The translations under genes were made by a program, and so were the position numbers. Below the pieces are notes generated by a model, which did no database searches, was not told where the DNA came from, and saw only the letters and a program-made list of their open reading frames with translations. 64,000 nucleotides of DNA from DATFYM01 sp035315065 (lineage in GTDB: Bacteria > Acidobacteriota > Terriglobia > UBA7540). Where the stretch lies: contig DATFYM010000239.1 of assembly GCA_035315065.1 (NCBI GenBank), forward strand, positions 30,349 to 94,348, given 5' to 3'. Of this stretch, positions 7,348-16,423 are shown piece after piece (within the stretch, counting starts at the first letter, position 1; every line of letters begins with the position of its first letter).

Positions 7348-8323
7348 TGATGCGCTGGAGCAGCGCCAGTGCGAGCGTCGAACTCACCAGTTCGCTGGCG
7401 GTCGGCAACAGAAGAGCCAGCGAGGCTCCGTCGGCGAGTTCGCGGTCGTTGGTATCGGTCAACGCCAAAACTCTGATTCCCGATCCTCGCGCGGCACCGA
7501 GGCATGCCTGCACGTGCGCCCTCAAACGGCTGCGGGAGCTGGAAACGAACACGTAAGCCCTGCCTTTCTCGGCGCTCGGCAGCCCGCCCTCTCCGGGGTC
7601 GAAAACCAGGACGTGCTTCCGGCTGTTCCGGCCGAGTTCGAGCGCCCACAGCACCGCCACGGCGCGGTAAAAGCCGCCCCCAATCACACGGATTTCCGTC
7701 GCGTCTTTCAACTGCGACGCGAATATACCGGCGGCGTCCTCGAGTTGCGTCAGCACCCATTCCACCTGCTCCGGCAGTTTTTCGAACTCATGCTCCAGGC
7801 CTTCCAGTTCCCGGCTGGGCCTCTTTAGCGTTCGGGCTGCGACCAGACCGAGATAGCCCGCAGCCGCATGCCGGCACAGCAGATCGACCGTCGGGCTGGC
7901 GTCGGCCGTGCTGCCTCGCACCAGGAAGACTCCGTCGGCGGACTTGGCCAGCGAACTTTCGCGCGCAGCGGTCAGCGCCAGGAGAGTCGCTCCGCGGGTG
8001 CGAGCCGCCCGGGCTGCCTCCAGGGTTTCGCGTGATTCCCCGGAGCGCGAGATCGCCACCACCACTGAACGGCGCGGCACGGCGGCGACCGCGTAGGCCG
8101 CGAAATCAAGGGACGAGCGCACTACCACCGGCCAGCCCGCCAGGCTTTCCAACGCGTAGGCGCCGGCGAGGCCGACAAGGTGGGAGGTCCCGGATCCGAC
8201 CATGTAGACGGGACCCTCGCCCCAGTGGGTTCGGCGGACCAACCCCTCAAACTCCGGCCGGCTCTGGGCCAGGGTTTCCTTGAGGGCTTTAGATGCCTCG
8301 AAAGATTCGTGTCCTCTGGCCAT
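7286..8323 (-). CDS. SIS-domain sugar isomerase-like protein (GlmS/AgaS C-terminal type)
   Basis: Two tandem SIS folds that bind phosphosugars, as in the isomerase half of glucosamine-6-phosphate synthase or AgaS-type deaminases. The first SIS domain (about 35-160) has VYMVGSGTSH and VVAISRSGESRETLEA; the second (about 195-335) has EIRVIGGGFYRA and a weak SSSRSR loop. The glutaminase domain of GlmS is absent, so it cannot be full GlmS. ATG 8323 follows GGAGG at five bases and overlaps the 3' end of the upstream YihY-like gene by 35 bases, suggesting translational coupling. The last 20 or so residues are encoded within a word hairpin. Substrate unknown. Confidence 0.85.
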   Translation of the reverse strand: MARGHESFEASKALKETLAQSRPEFEGLVRRTHWGEGPVYMVGSGTSHLVGLAGAYALESLAGWPVVVRSSLDFAAYAVAAVPRRSVVVAISRSGESRETLEAARAARTRGATLLALTAARESSLAKSADGVFLVRGSTADASPTVDLLCRHAAAGYLGLVAARTLKRPSRELEGLEHEFEKLPEQVEWVLTQLEDAAGIFASQLKDATEIRVIGGGFYRAVAVLWALELGRNSRKHVLVFDPGEGGLPSAEKGRAYVFVSSSRSRLRAHVQACLGAARGSGIRVLALTDTNDRELADGASLALLLPTASELVSSTLALALLQRITALSYSPHLSAGQLDRLADS

Positions 8324-9227
8324 CGACCTCCGACAAACTGGGCGCCACCGACACTGTGTCCCGCTCCGGCACGCGGTCCCATAGACCCTGGGCCGAGAGG
8401 TGCGCCCCGAAGAGCAGGATCAGGGCGCCCACGAAGGCCCAGAAAAGCAGCGTCACCGACAAGGAAAAAGGGCCGTAGACTTCGCGAAATCGGAAAAGCG
8501 GCAGCGTCACCATGTACAAGAACTTGGCCGCCGCCGTCAGCGCGCCTGCCAGCACCGCCGCCGGGAACACGCGACGCATCGGCGCCCGTCCGTTCGGCGC
8601 CACATAGTAAACAACGACGTAGAGTGAAATCAGCAGGGGCAGCGAGAAGGCTTCCACGGTCCCGCGGAACAAAGCGGCTTTGGCGTAAGGGAACCAGCCG
8701 AAGGCGATCCCGACCACCCACTGCGCCGAAGCAGTGAGGACAATCGAGAACAGCACCATAATTCCGGCGCAGACTGCCAGGCAGAACGACATCGCGAGAT
8801 TGCGCAGAAAGCTGCGGTTTCGCTCGACCCCGTTAATCTTGTTCAGGGCGACTTCGAGCGGCAAAAAGATTCCCGAACTGGTGAACAACAGTGCGAGGAC
8901 GGAAATCACCTGAATGCGCCCGCGGCCCTGTACCAGGACTGCCAGGTTGCGAATGACGAAGTCCGCGCCGTCTGGCAGGTTGGCGTGCAGCATCTGCAGA
9001 ATCACTTGGTAGGCGCCCTCCCAGTGCAGCCAGCGCCGGCAGATGGTGAGCATGATGAGCGCGAAAGGGAAAAAAGTCAGAAGGGCGTTGGCGGCAATCG
9101 AATAGGCGTAGACGTGCGCCTCTGTCGTAAAAAGATAGCGAAGGCTCGGCGCCAGATGGTGCAGAAACCACTCCAGCTTCCCGTCCTGCGCGGACTTCTG
9201 CTGTTCCGCAATCGAATGGTGGTCCAT
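8289..9227 (-). CDS. YihY/BrkB-family inner-membrane protein
   Basis: Polytopic membrane protein of 312 residues with six predicted helices and the family pattern: a long N-terminal helix region with YSIAANALLTFFPFALIM, a middle FTSSGIFLPLEVALNKINGV motif, and C-terminal GPFSLSVTLLFWAFVGALILLFGAHLSA. The family was once labelled ribonuclease BN; its members are membrane proteins of uncertain transport or envelope function. Start set at ATG 9227 because AAGGA lies seven bases upstream; the longer frame to 9257 lacks a ribosome site. The gene overlaps the SIS gene downstream. Confidence 0.85.
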   Translation of the reverse strand: MDHHSIAEQQKSAQDGKLEWFLHHLAPSLRYLFTTEAHVYAYSIAANALLTFFPFALIMLTICRRWLHWEGAYQVILQMLHANLPDGADFVIRNLAVLVQGRGRIQVISVLALLFTSSGIFLPLEVALNKINGVERNRSFLRNLAMSFCLAVCAGIMVLFSIVLTASAQWVVGIAFGWFPYAKAALFRGTVEAFSLPLLISLYVVVYYVAPNGRAPMRRVFPAAVLAGALTAAAKFLYMVTLPLFRFREVYGPFSLSVTLLFWAFVGALILLFGAHLSAQGLWDRVPERDTVSVAPSLSEVDGQRTRIFRGI

Positions 9228-9299
9228 TGCGTCGTCCTTGCAAATGTCCAATTCCAATCAGATAGGTTTGATGTTACTTGATCTCGAAGGGTATCCCAG

Positions 9300-9518
9300 A
9301 CATAATCTAATTTTAATTTTGGATTTTGGATTGAAGACCCGGGCGGAGGGTGAGTTCGCGAACGCGGATCGAGAGTCAACGTGACTTCCGGTTATGAGCG
9401 CTCTTCAATCCGAAATCCAAAATCGAAATCGCCGCTTCCATCAAGACGCTGAGGGCACGGTTATGAGGGTTCTTCAATCCAAAGTATCCAAAATGCAAAA
9501 TCCAAGGTCCAAAATATT
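9300..9518. repeat. Word repeats around the start of a secreted-protein gene (word GGATTTT/AATCCAAA)
   Basis: Left words TTTTGGATTTTGGATTGAAG at about 9314-9335. Right words CTTCAATCCGAAATCCAAAA at 9404-9423, and a second right-arm run at 9471-9518 (CTTCAATCCAAAGTATCC, then GCAAAATCCAAGGTCC). The second run lies inside the 5' end of the next coding region. Confidence 0.7.
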
Positions 9519-10269
9519 GATCGCCGCGATCGCGTTGACGGCGGCGACCTCGGTCTCGGCGGCCCGCGCAATCGATCAGGGGACGGCAGAGCAAGCCTCT
9601 CCGATCAGCCCTACCGTTGACCAGATTCTCGATAAGTACGTTCAGGCGCTGGGCGGCAAGGAGGCCATCCAGAAACCGGCCACCTGCGTCATGAGAGGAT
9701 CTATCACCACACCCGCCACCGGCGAGACGGGCTCCGTCGAAGTTTACCGCAAGGCCCCTAACAAACTCGTGATCGCGATTGACATTGCTAGCAACGGCGG
9801 CCCCACTCCGCAAGGATACAATGGCAGCGCGGCTTGGTACGTGGATCCCGACGACGGACCGCAGGACATGGATCCTGGCGGCGCCGCGGCGATGAAGTTT
9901 CAGTCCGCGTTCTATCGCGACATCCGCCTGAAAGAGCTTTATTCGAAGTTTGCGTTCGGCGGCACCGCGAAGGTAGGCGGTCGAGACACCTACGTGATCG
10001 AGGCCACGCGTCAGGACGGCGGCAAGGAGAAAATGTACTTCGACACCGCCAGCGGCCTGATGGTTCGCAATGATACTCCTTACGTTACTCCTGACGGCGA
10101 GAGCATGATGCAATCCACCTTCGAGGACTTCCAGTCCGTTGGCGGCATCCAGGTGGCTTTCACCGTCCGACAAACCACCCCCGATTTCGACTACGTCATC
10201 CGTTATAAGGACGTCCGGTACGACGTACCGATCGACGACGCGAAGTTCGAGAAGCCCGTCAAACAGTGA
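9463..10269 (+). CDS. Exported LolA/outer-membrane-lipoprotein-sorting-like protein
   Basis: Secreted or periplasmic protein of 268 residues. After a signal peptide (hydrophobic ILIAAIALTAATSVSA) come TVDQILDKYVQALGGKEAIQ and a repeated antiparallel-strand pattern (GSVEVYRKAPNKLVIAID, DTYVIEATRQDGGKEKMYFD, GLMVRNDT, FEDFQSVGGIQVAFTVRQ). This order is typical of acidobacterial secreted proteins distantly related to LolA/LolB-fold lipid-binding proteins. ATG 9463 has GAGGG seven bases upstream. A second ATG at 9493 would remove ten residues encoded by repeat words. Ligand unknown. Confidence 0.65.
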   Translation: MRVLQSKVSKMQNPRSKILIAAIALTAATSVSAARAIDQGTAEQASPISPTVDQILDKYVQALGGKEAIQKPATCVMRGSITTPATGETGSVEVYRKAPNKLVIAIDIASNGGPTPQGYNGSAAWYVDPDDGPQDMDPGGAAAMKFQSAFYRDIRLKELYSKFAFGGTAKVGGRDTYVIEATRQDGGKEKMYFDTASGLMVRNDTPYVTPDGESMMQSTFEDFQSVGGIQVAFTVRQTTPDFDYVIRYKDVRYDVPIDDAKFEKPVKQ

Positions 10270-10440
10270 CGGATGAAGGGTGAAGAGTGAAGGGTAAAGG
10301 GTAAACCGAAGTGGCTAACGGCTAGTAGCTAGCCGCTAGCAAAGCCCTCTGTCTTTTATTTTGGCTCACTAACCACTGGCCACTAGCCACTAGCCACTTC
10401 TGTTTCACCCTTTACCCTTCACCCTTTACCCTCCATTTCG
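10270..10440. repeat. Nested double-word hairpin (outer GAAGGGT, inner GGCTAGT)
   Basis: Outer arms 10271-10306 (GAAGGGTGAAGAGTGAAGGG...) and 10402-10436 (CACCCTTTACCCTTCACCCT...). Inner arms 10310-10340 (GTGGCTAACGGCTAGTAGCT...) and 10371-10399 (AACCACTGGCCACTAGCCAC...). The loop contains CCCTCTGTCTTTTATTTTGG. It fills exactly the gap between the convergent LolA-like gene and hutI. Confidence 0.9.
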
Positions 10441-11727
10441 TCACTTGTCACTTCCTGAGACAATGCGTCCGCGTTTGACGGTCAGCACGCAGTGGTTGAC
10501 GCCGAAGTAGTAGGGAATCTTGCGGTAGTCGTCGACCGCCATCACCGCGAGGTCAGCCTGCTTGCCGGGTTCGAGCGAGCCGCACCAGTGGTGGCGGCGC
10601 AGAGAATAGGCGGCGTTGATGGTGGCGGCCGAGATTGCTTCGGCCGGCGTGAAGCGCATCGCGTCGCACGCCAGCGCCAGCACAAACTGCATGTTGAGCG
10701 TGGGGCTGGTGCCGGGGTTGAAATCCGTGGCCAGGGTGACCGCGGCGCCCGCGTCGATCAACTGACGCCCACGCGGGTACCTCTTGAGGCCGAGATGGAA
10801 GTTGGCGCCGGGCACAAGGGAGGCGACGACGTTCGAGCGCGCGAGGGCACGTAGGTCCTGCATGGTGAGATGGTCGAGGTGATCGGCAGAGGCAGCGTTG
10901 AGCTCGATGGCCAGCCACGTGGCACCGGTTCGGCTGAGTTGCTCGGCATGGATGCGAGGCGTCAGCCCGTGGCGCAGACCGGTGGCGAGCACGCGCCGGC
11001 AATCCTCCAGGCTGAAGGCAATGGACTCGCAGAAACAGTCCACGAACTCGGCGAGCTTCCGCCGGGCTACCTCGGGAATCAAGCGCTCGCACACCAGATC
11101 AACGTAGGCGCCGGCGCCTCCGTTGTTTGCGCCTCGGTATTCGGGCGGAACGGCGTGCGCCGCCAGCAGCGTCGGGACCAAGTCGAGCGGTGAGGCCTTT
11201 TGCAGCCGGCGGATCACTTCCAGCGTCTTGATCTCGTTGGCCACGTCGAGACCGTAGCCGGTCTTCACCTCGACGGTGGTGGTACCGTGGGCGGCCATCT
11301 GCTCCAGGAACGCGGAGGCCTGGGCGACGAGAGCGCGCGGCGACGCCTCGCGCAAGAGCCGCGCGGATAGCCCGATGCCGCCGCCCGCCGCGGCAATCTC
11401 CTCATAGCTGCGTCCGCGCAGGCGCTGCTCATAGTCCTCGACGCGGCTGCCGGCAAACACGAGGTGGGTGTGGGAATCGATGAATCCCGGCATCACCACC
11501 TTGCCGAGGCAATCGATGGTGCGCGCCTTCCGCCTCTGCGCCTCGCCGCGCAGGTCGCCCGTGGGACCCACGGCGACGATCTTTCCCTCAGCGCTCAGCA
11601 ACGCCCCGTCACGGACGACCCCGAGGTCGTTCAGGTTGTTACCTCGGCGCGGCACCCGAGGGCCGGCGAGGGTCAGGAGTTGCTCCGCGTGCTGGAAAAA
11701 GAGGAAACGGTGATCGGCGGCTGGCAT
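10441..11727 (-). CDS. hutI: Imidazolonepropionase (histidine degradation)
   Basis: Zinc amidohydrolase that opens 4-imidazolone-5-propanoate to N-formimino-L-glutamate, the third step of histidine catabolism; cytoplasmic. The 428-residue product has the metal motif DSHTHLVFAG (His86, His88), GGGIG substrate loop, EVKTGYGLD, a HAEQL metal histidine, SADHLDHL, and the terminal ATDFNPGTSP with the catalytic aspartate. Length is normal. Start set at ATG 11727 because upstream in-frame sequence is word repeat; an AAAAGG directly abuts the ATG, so translation initiation may be weak or the start slightly downstream. hutH, hutU and hutG are not in this window. Confidence 0.94.
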   Translation of the reverse strand: MPAADHRFLFFQHAEQLLTLAGPRVPRRGNNLNDLGVVRDGALLSAEGKIVAVGPTGDLRGEAQRRKARTIDCLGKVVMPGFIDSHTHLVFAGSRVEDYEQRLRGRSYEEIAAAGGGIGLSARLLREASPRALVAQASAFLEQMAAHGTTTVEVKTGYGLDVANEIKTLEVIRRLQKASPLDLVPTLLAAHAVPPEYRGANNGGAGAYVDLVCERLIPEVARRKLAEFVDCFCESIAFSLEDCRRVLATGLRHGLTPRIHAEQLSRTGATWLAIELNAASADHLDHLTMQDLRALARSNVVASLVPGANFHLGLKRYPRGRQLIDAGAAVTLATDFNPGTSPTLNMQFVLALACDAMRFTPAEAISAATINAAYSLRRHHWCGSLEPGKQADLAVMAVDDYRKIPYYFGVNHCVLTVKRGRIVSGSDK

Positions 11728-11739
11728 CCTTTTCTCATT

Positions 11740-11846
11740 GCCGATTGACGATTGACGATTGTCGATTGAAAGACGTCTAGGACCCTGTCTTTGTCGATTG
11801 AAAGAGGCTAGCACCTCTTCGTCTTCAATCGTCAATCGTCAATCCA
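11740..11846. repeat. Word hairpin (word GACGATT)
   Basis: Left arm 11740-11770 with GATTGACGATTGTCGATTGA, shared exactly with the element at 4595. Further words at 11793-11805, right arm 11819-11845. It lies between the zinc-ribbon gene and hutI. Confidence 0.85.
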
Positions 11847-11858
11847 CAATTCCCAGGG

Positions 11859-12023
11859 CTAGCTCTTCTTGGCGCTGACGGCGAAAAATGCTGCCGCCTT
11901 CTGCTCGACTTTCTTGCTGTTGCACTTCGGGCAGACAACCTTTGCCTTTTCGTGCTGCGAGATGGTCATCATCAAGTCGAACTTCTTGTTGCATTCTTTG
12001 CAGCGGTACTCGTAGGTCGGCAT
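11859..12023 (-). CDS. FmdB-type zinc-ribbon small protein
   Basis: Fifty-four residues beginning MPTYEYRCKECNKKFDLMMT, with a zinc ribbon made of CKEC (Cys8, Cys11) and CPKC (Cys31, Cys34), then a Lys/Ala-rich tail AAAFFAVSAKKS. This matches the FmdB_1_dom/putative regulatory zinc-ribbon family, whose role is not well defined (first noted in formamidase regulation). GGGAGAAAGAAACG upstream serves as the ribosome site. It is upstream of and co-directional with hutI, separated by a word hairpin. Confidence 0.85.
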   Translation of the reverse strand: MPTYEYRCKECNKKFDLMMTISQHEKAKVVCPKCNSKKVEQKAAAFFAVSAKKS

Positions 12024-12267
12024 CGTTTCTTTCTCCCTGCAACTCGGTTGTGTATAACCAGGACTATCTTAGTCGCAAGCGGCAATCACGTCAAATGCAC
12101 ACCTTGCCAGTTATTGGATCGGGATAGATTTCTACGAGTTGGGCGCCGGCGCCGATTGGGAATTCATCGGCCATGTCGAGGAGGTCGTGTCGCGATCGAT
12201 GGGCTCTTGTAATAGCCTATGTCATCACACTACAACTGACCGACCTTTCAATAAGAATGTGAGTTGC

Positions 12268-14580
12268 TTATCCTGGGTCGCTACAAGGGGTGGCCCGCTT
12301 AGCCTCAATCTCCCTCAGGTGCTGTCGAAGTCGCTCCAGCACTTCCGGCTCGGTGCCGTTTTGCATCTCGTGTCTGAGCTCCTCGAGGGCAAAGTGGACG
12401 ACATCATGGTGATGGAGCTCGCCTTCCGGGCCCAACTCGGTACTGAATCGCAGCCAGATCTGATGCAACAGGTCGATTTCCGCGGGGGTAAGGTGCGGCG
12501 CGTGTGGGCCGAGGTAGTAGATCGATTCCTGTCCGCCCGGCGAGCGAACTTCCACGGTCAAGTGGGGCTTGGGGTCGGGCAGACGCTCCCAAGAGAGGCC
12601 CGCCAGGCGCGATTCCTCGCTGGCTGGCATCTTGGAAGATGACCCCAGCACCACAGTTGCGGACTCGAGCGACTGGGCGGTGCGCAAAATCCCATCCCAC
12701 ACGTCGTTGGCGGCCACCATCGCCAAGCGCACCGTCTTTCCGCTCTTCTCCGCACACTTCAGGGCGTTGGAGAACAGCATCTGCTCGTTGCTGGCGAAGA
12801 GCTGGTCCGGAGCCAGGCCGTGTTCACCGGAGCCGGCCCGCAACAACAGGTGGACATGAAGCACCACTACGTCTCGTTTCATGGGGTTTACCCAGCGGAG
12901 GACGCAGTCAAGTGGATAGAGCGTGTGGTAATCGCGAATGGGCACCAGGACGTTTCCCGGCCGTACTCCCAACGAGCGCGGCGTGATCTCCTCGCCCGGA
13001 ACGAGGTGGAATTCGTCCATCTCCGGGTGGGTGATGCCCCGCCGACGGGCGTACCTTTCAGAGGCCGTGAAGACACCGAACAGGGCCAGAGTGAAGGCCA
13101 CACCGGAGATGGTGGCGTCCGGCTTGGTGAAAATGTTCACCACCGCAATGGAAAAGAGAACCAGCGTGATCAGGCCCAGCCCGACGGGCATCTCGATGCC
13201 GAACAACTTCGGGTTCCCGGGGACGCGGAATTCGCGCTGCTGCTCCGGCTCGGTATAGCGGAGCACCAGCACCGCCAGGCCCTTCATCGCGAAGCTCCAG
13301 ACCACGCCAAACGCGTACAGGTTGCCGAGAAAATCTACGTTGCCGCGGCTGATGAGAATGGTGAGGATCTGGAGGCCAACCACGAGATTGATGATGCGGT
13401 GAGAGGTCCCGAAGCGCGAATGCGGACGCCGGAACCAGTCCGCCAGGACGCCGTCCTCGGAAACCCGGTTGAGCACGCCGTTGGAGCCGACAATGGCCGT
13501 GTTGACCGCACCGGCCAGAATCAGAACGCCCACCACCACCACAAAGGCCTCGAGCCCCATCCGCAAAGGGTAAGGCCCCACCACGTTTCTCGCCAGGCCG
13601 CTAATGAGGTTGCTGTAATACTGGGGGCGGACGCGGTCAGGGATGATCATGACGGCGAAAAACGAAATCATCGAGGTAAAGACCAAGCTGTAGATGAAGA
13701 TCACGAATCCCGTCTTCTCCAGGTTCTTGAGCTTGGGGTGCTCGATTTCACGGTAGACTTGGGCCAGCGTTTCCTCGCCGCTCATCGCCAGGACGGAATG
13801 GCCGAGAGCAATGAAGATGCCGATCAACCCGATGGTCTTGGGCAGGCTCGAGTGACGAAGCCATCCCAGAGGGTCCGGGGTGTTCGCCACGCCGCGGGTC
13901 CAGGGGTCGAAGTTCAGATTAGAAGGCACAGGCCAGGGCGGAAGATGGATGGCGCCGCGATGAAGCCACAACGTGTAACCGCACCAGCCGATGATCAGCA
14001 CCACCATCACCGTGGTGAGCTGCATGATCTTGAGGGCTTTGTCGCTCGATTCGTGGACGCCCAAAGTGTTCTGCCACCAGAAATAGACAGTGGCGACAAT
14101 GGCAAAGAACGCCGAGCTGAAATTGACGGGCAAGGAGGCATGGAGATGAACGTAGCTGAGAAGCTCGTTGACGAACCCCACCAAGTACTGGCCCGCCGTT
14201 ACCCCGCTGATCGGCCCCGTCAGGATGTAATCGAACATCAGGGCGGAAACAGAGAACTTGGCGAGGTTTCCGCCCATGGCTTCTTTCACCACCCGGTAAA
14301 CACCGCCGCGAACGAACATGCTGCAGCTCTCGATGTAAATGGAGCGCACGGCGTAAGAGAACAGCATCACCCCCAGGATGAACCATGGCGCGGCCTTACC
14401 TACGGCGCCCTCCGCGATACCGCCCGCGTAATAGGCCGACGATGCCAGATCATTGAGTACGATCGCCGCCGCCCGCCAGAAGGAGATGAACGAAAGCATG
14501 GCGGTGGTGGCCACCAGGACTTTCGGCAGCGCCGACAGGGGTTGGTTTAACCCAGGAGGTTCAGTGGGAGTGCTGGCCAT
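12268..14580 (-). CDS. APC-superfamily permease with C-terminal universal-stress-protein-like domain
   Basis: Secondary transporter of the amino acid-polyamine-cation superfamily. The 770-residue protein has about twelve membrane helices over residues 15-520, including GPISGVTAGQYLVGF, SFISFWRAAAIVLND, MSGEETLAQVYREIE and VNTAIVGSNGVLNRVSEDG. After the last helix, residues about 550-690 form a soluble domain (NVLVPIRDYHTLYPL, DVVVLHVHLL, then TVVLGSSSKMP) similar to UspA-like domains, and the last 60 residues are charged. Substrate is unknown; amino acids or potassium are both possible for such fusions. Start set at ATG 14580; an upstream GTG at 14646 cannot be excluded. Gene stands alone between intergenic regions. 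Confidence 0.85.
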   Translation of the reverse strand: MASTPTEPPGLNQPLSALPKVLVATTAMLSFISFWRAAAIVLNDLASSAYYAGGIAEGAVGKAAPWFILGVMLFSYAVRSIYIESCSMFVRGGVYRVVKEAMGGNLAKFSVSALMFDYILTGPISGVTAGQYLVGFVNELLSYVHLHASLPVNFSSAFFAIVATVYFWWQNTLGVHESSDKALKIMQLTTVMVVLIIGWCGYTLWLHRGAIHLPPWPVPSNLNFDPWTRGVANTPDPLGWLRHSSLPKTIGLIGIFIALGHSVLAMSGEETLAQVYREIEHPKLKNLEKTGFVIFIYSLVFTSMISFFAVMIIPDRVRPQYYSNLISGLARNVVGPYPLRMGLEAFVVVVGVLILAGAVNTAIVGSNGVLNRVSEDGVLADWFRRPHSRFGTSHRIINLVVGLQILTILISRGNVDFLGNLYAFGVVWSFAMKGLAVLVLRYTEPEQQREFRVPGNPKLFGIEMPVGLGLITLVLFSIAVVNIFTKPDATISGVAFTLALFGVFTASERYARRRGITHPEMDEFHLVPGEEITPRSLGVRPGNVLVPIRDYHTLYPLDCVLRWVNPMKRDVVVLHVHLLLRAGSGEHGLAPDQLFASNEQMLFSNALKCAEKSGKTVRLAMVAANDVWDGILRTAQSLESATVVLGSSSKMPASEESRLAGLSWERLPDPKPHLTVEVRSPGGQESIYYLGPHAPHLTPAEIDLLHQIWLRFSTELGPEGELHHHDVVHFALEELRHEMQNGTEPEVLERLRQHLREIEAKRATPCSDPG

Positions 14581-14903
14581 TCGGGGCTTCTCGATCTCTA
14601 AAGCCGTAATCGGGCCCCAGGGGCACGGCCGACGCTCAGCCATCACGTGCGGCGATCACGGTCCCTAAGGAGATTCTCGGCCAGTATGTCACAGCTTTCC
14701 CCAAAAAGAGATGGAAGAATCGACTCATTGAGTTATTGACGCATTGAGTGATCGACTCGCATGATGTGAATCTGGGGCGGGCTTCGCCTGGGTGCTGGTC
14801 GTGGGAGGTGTCTCGCCTTTGCCCTCGAGACCAGGCGTAAGCCCGCACATTAGGAAGGTAGAGGCATATTCAAGGCGTTTCGCCCCAGCCTTCCGAAGGA
14901 AAA
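14581..14903. repeat. Gene-free region with direct words and an inverted repeat
   Basis: CATTGAGT words recur at 14718-14759. GCGGGCTTCGCCTGG (14776-14790) and CCAGGCGTAAGCCCGC (14831-14846) form a long imperfect hairpin. No coding region is seen. Confidence 0.55.
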
Positions 14904-14978
14904 ACTAGAAATCAGAAAGTAGAAATCAGAACCGGCGGCAGTTCTTCTCTGATTTCCGACTTCTGATTTCTGATTTGG
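14904..14978. repeat. Word hairpin at porin 3' end (word AGAAATC)
   Basis: Left arm 14906-14930 (AGAAATCAGAAAGTAGAAAT...) and right arm 14945-14976 (TTCTCTGATTTCCGACTTCT...). It ends just before the stop codon of the porin gene. The same word is used at 18048. Confidence 0.85.
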
Positions 14979-14980
14979 CC

Positions 14981-16423
14981 CTAGTGTTCCTTCAGGTCGA
15001 ACGTGTAGATCAGTCCCATTGCCAGGGTGTCCTGATAGTCCACGGGCGTGGTCCCCTTATACAGGGTGGCACGGCTGGCCATATCGCGCCGGTATTCGAA
15101 CCGAGTGATGAAATTGCCGTGTATCTTGTGCTCGAAGGTCTCGGTGAACTCGTTGATGTGCTGGGGTACCGGGTTGGGAAAATTGTTGCTGGCGGTGAGC
15201 CAAGTCGTGTAGCCGTAGGGGTCGTCGTAATACTCGTACCTTGTCGCCAGCGCATAGTTGTCGTTGATTTGGTAGCGAACATAACCTGCCACACCCGCCC
15301 ACCACACCGGATTGGCATAGGTGAAGAAGCGGTCGCCGCGGCCGTAGTCAACGTTGGCCATCAAGGAGAGCTTGCTGGTGGGCGAGTACGTTGCCTCCGT
15401 GTCCCAGAGTTGACGGATGTTCTTGTTGTTGTTCGCCTCCTCAGGACCGACCATGTAGTTCTGAGTAAAGGTGAACTTCTTGTTCGGATTCCAGCCAAAT
15501 TGGAGACCTACCGTCTTACCGGTATTGTTGTCCACAATATTGTTCCAGCCATTCACGAGATAGGCCGTGAAGTTATATTTGTCGTTGAAAACGTACTTGG
15601 CACGGAGTCCGAAGTGATAAAAAGGGATGGCGTACGTGAACAGCAGGCTGCGCGAGTAGTTCCAGTTGTCCTTGCTCTCGATCACCTCGGCGCCGTGCTG
15701 CGTGACGAATTTTCCAAAGTCGATTTGCAAACCCTTGCCCAACGGCGCCAGATACGAACCGTAGGCCTCCTTAACATACTGGAGGTAGCCCAGGCCGCCC
15801 GGTTCGGTGCTCCCGACCACGTTGATGGCGTTCCCCGCGCCCAAGGCGATGTGGTATCCGATGCGGCTGTTGGCGGCGTCGGGCGCCTTATCCAGGATCA
15901 ACTCCACGGCGTTGAGCCCCAACTGGCTGGACGGGCTGTCGAAGGCCCGCAGTCCGGAAAGCCCGGTGTTGGGATTGCCCGCCAACACGCTGGGGGCATT
16001 AAGGTGGGGGTGTTCGAAGTTGTAGCCGTAGTTGCCGTCCACAAACCCGGTGATGCTCAACGGTCCCAGCAGGCTCGCCAGCGTGGGAGCACCGGGAGCG
16101 GCGGCCGTCGCCGGAGCAACCGCAGGCGCTGCGCCAGCCGCTGCCTCAGGAGTCGCGGTAGCGGTTGCTGCCGTGGTTGGTGCGGCGGCAGAGCTTGACG
16201 CGGCCGGAGCCGCGGTTACCGCTGCCTGTTGTTTCTTAAGATCGGCGATCTGCGCCTGGAGGCTTTCCAGTTCCTTTTGCAATTCATCCACCTTCTTGGA
16301 GACATCGGTTGCCGCTGCGGCGGAGGAACTGTCACTCTGGCCCTGCGCAGTAAGGGATGGGGCTCCGAAACAGATCAGGCTAAGAGACAACACTCCGTAG
16401 AGAGTTCGTCGCGAGGCGTTCAT
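14981..16423 (-). CDS. Outer-membrane beta-barrel porin (porin-2/BBP2-like)
   Basis: Predicted outer-membrane channel of 480 residues. A signal peptide (MNASRRTLYGVLSLSLICFG, cleavage near AQG) is followed by a short coiled coil (VDELQKELESLQAQIADLKK, about 48-70), an Ala/Pro/Thr-rich linker and a barrel of about 350 residues with alternating aromatic strands ending in the typical C-terminal strand (MGLIYTFDLKEH). Segments such as LGLNAVELILDKAP, IDFGKFVTQHGAEVIE and FTAYLVNGWNNIVDNNTGK fit putative beta-barrel porin-2 proteins. The coiled coil may contact peptidoglycan. ATG 16423 is preceded by GGAGGAGAAAGG about 17 bases upstream, a long spacing. Confidence 0.82.
   Translation of the reverse strand: MNASRRTLYGVLSLSLICFGAPSLTAQGQSDSSSAAAATDVSKKVDELQKELESLQAQIADLKKQQAAVTAAPAASSSAAAPTTAATATATPEAAAGAAPAVAPATAAAPGAPTLASLLGPLSITGFVDGNYGYNFEHPHLNAPSVLAGNPNTGLSGLRAFDSPSSQLGLNAVELILDKAPDAANSRIGYHIALGAGNAINVVGSTEPGGLGYLQYVKEAYGSYLAPLGKGLQIDFGKFVTQHGAEVIESKDNWNYSRSLLFTYAIPFYHFGLRAKYVFNDKYNFTAYLVNGWNNIVDNNTGKTVGLQFGWNPNKKFTFTQNYMVGPEEANNNKNIRQLWDTEATYSPTSKLSLMANVDYGRGDRFFTYANPVWWAGVAGYVRYQINDNYALATRYEYYDDPYGYTTWLTASNNFPNPVPQHINEFTETFEHKIHGNFITRFEYRRDMASRATLYKGTTPVDYQDTLAMGLIYTFDLKEH

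Noticed and set aside
10270..10440. CRISPR-like array
   Set aside because: Words are only 7 bases, degenerate and without spacers; the second half is the reverse complement of the first. No cas genes are present.
10441..11727. Histidine utilisation operon
   Set aside because: Only hutI is present; neighbours are a zinc ribbon and unrelated genes, so no operon can be claimed.
12820..14550. Plus-strand 576-codon frame over the permease gene
   Set aside because: Antisense shadow; the minus strand encodes a permease with coherent membrane helices and family motifs.
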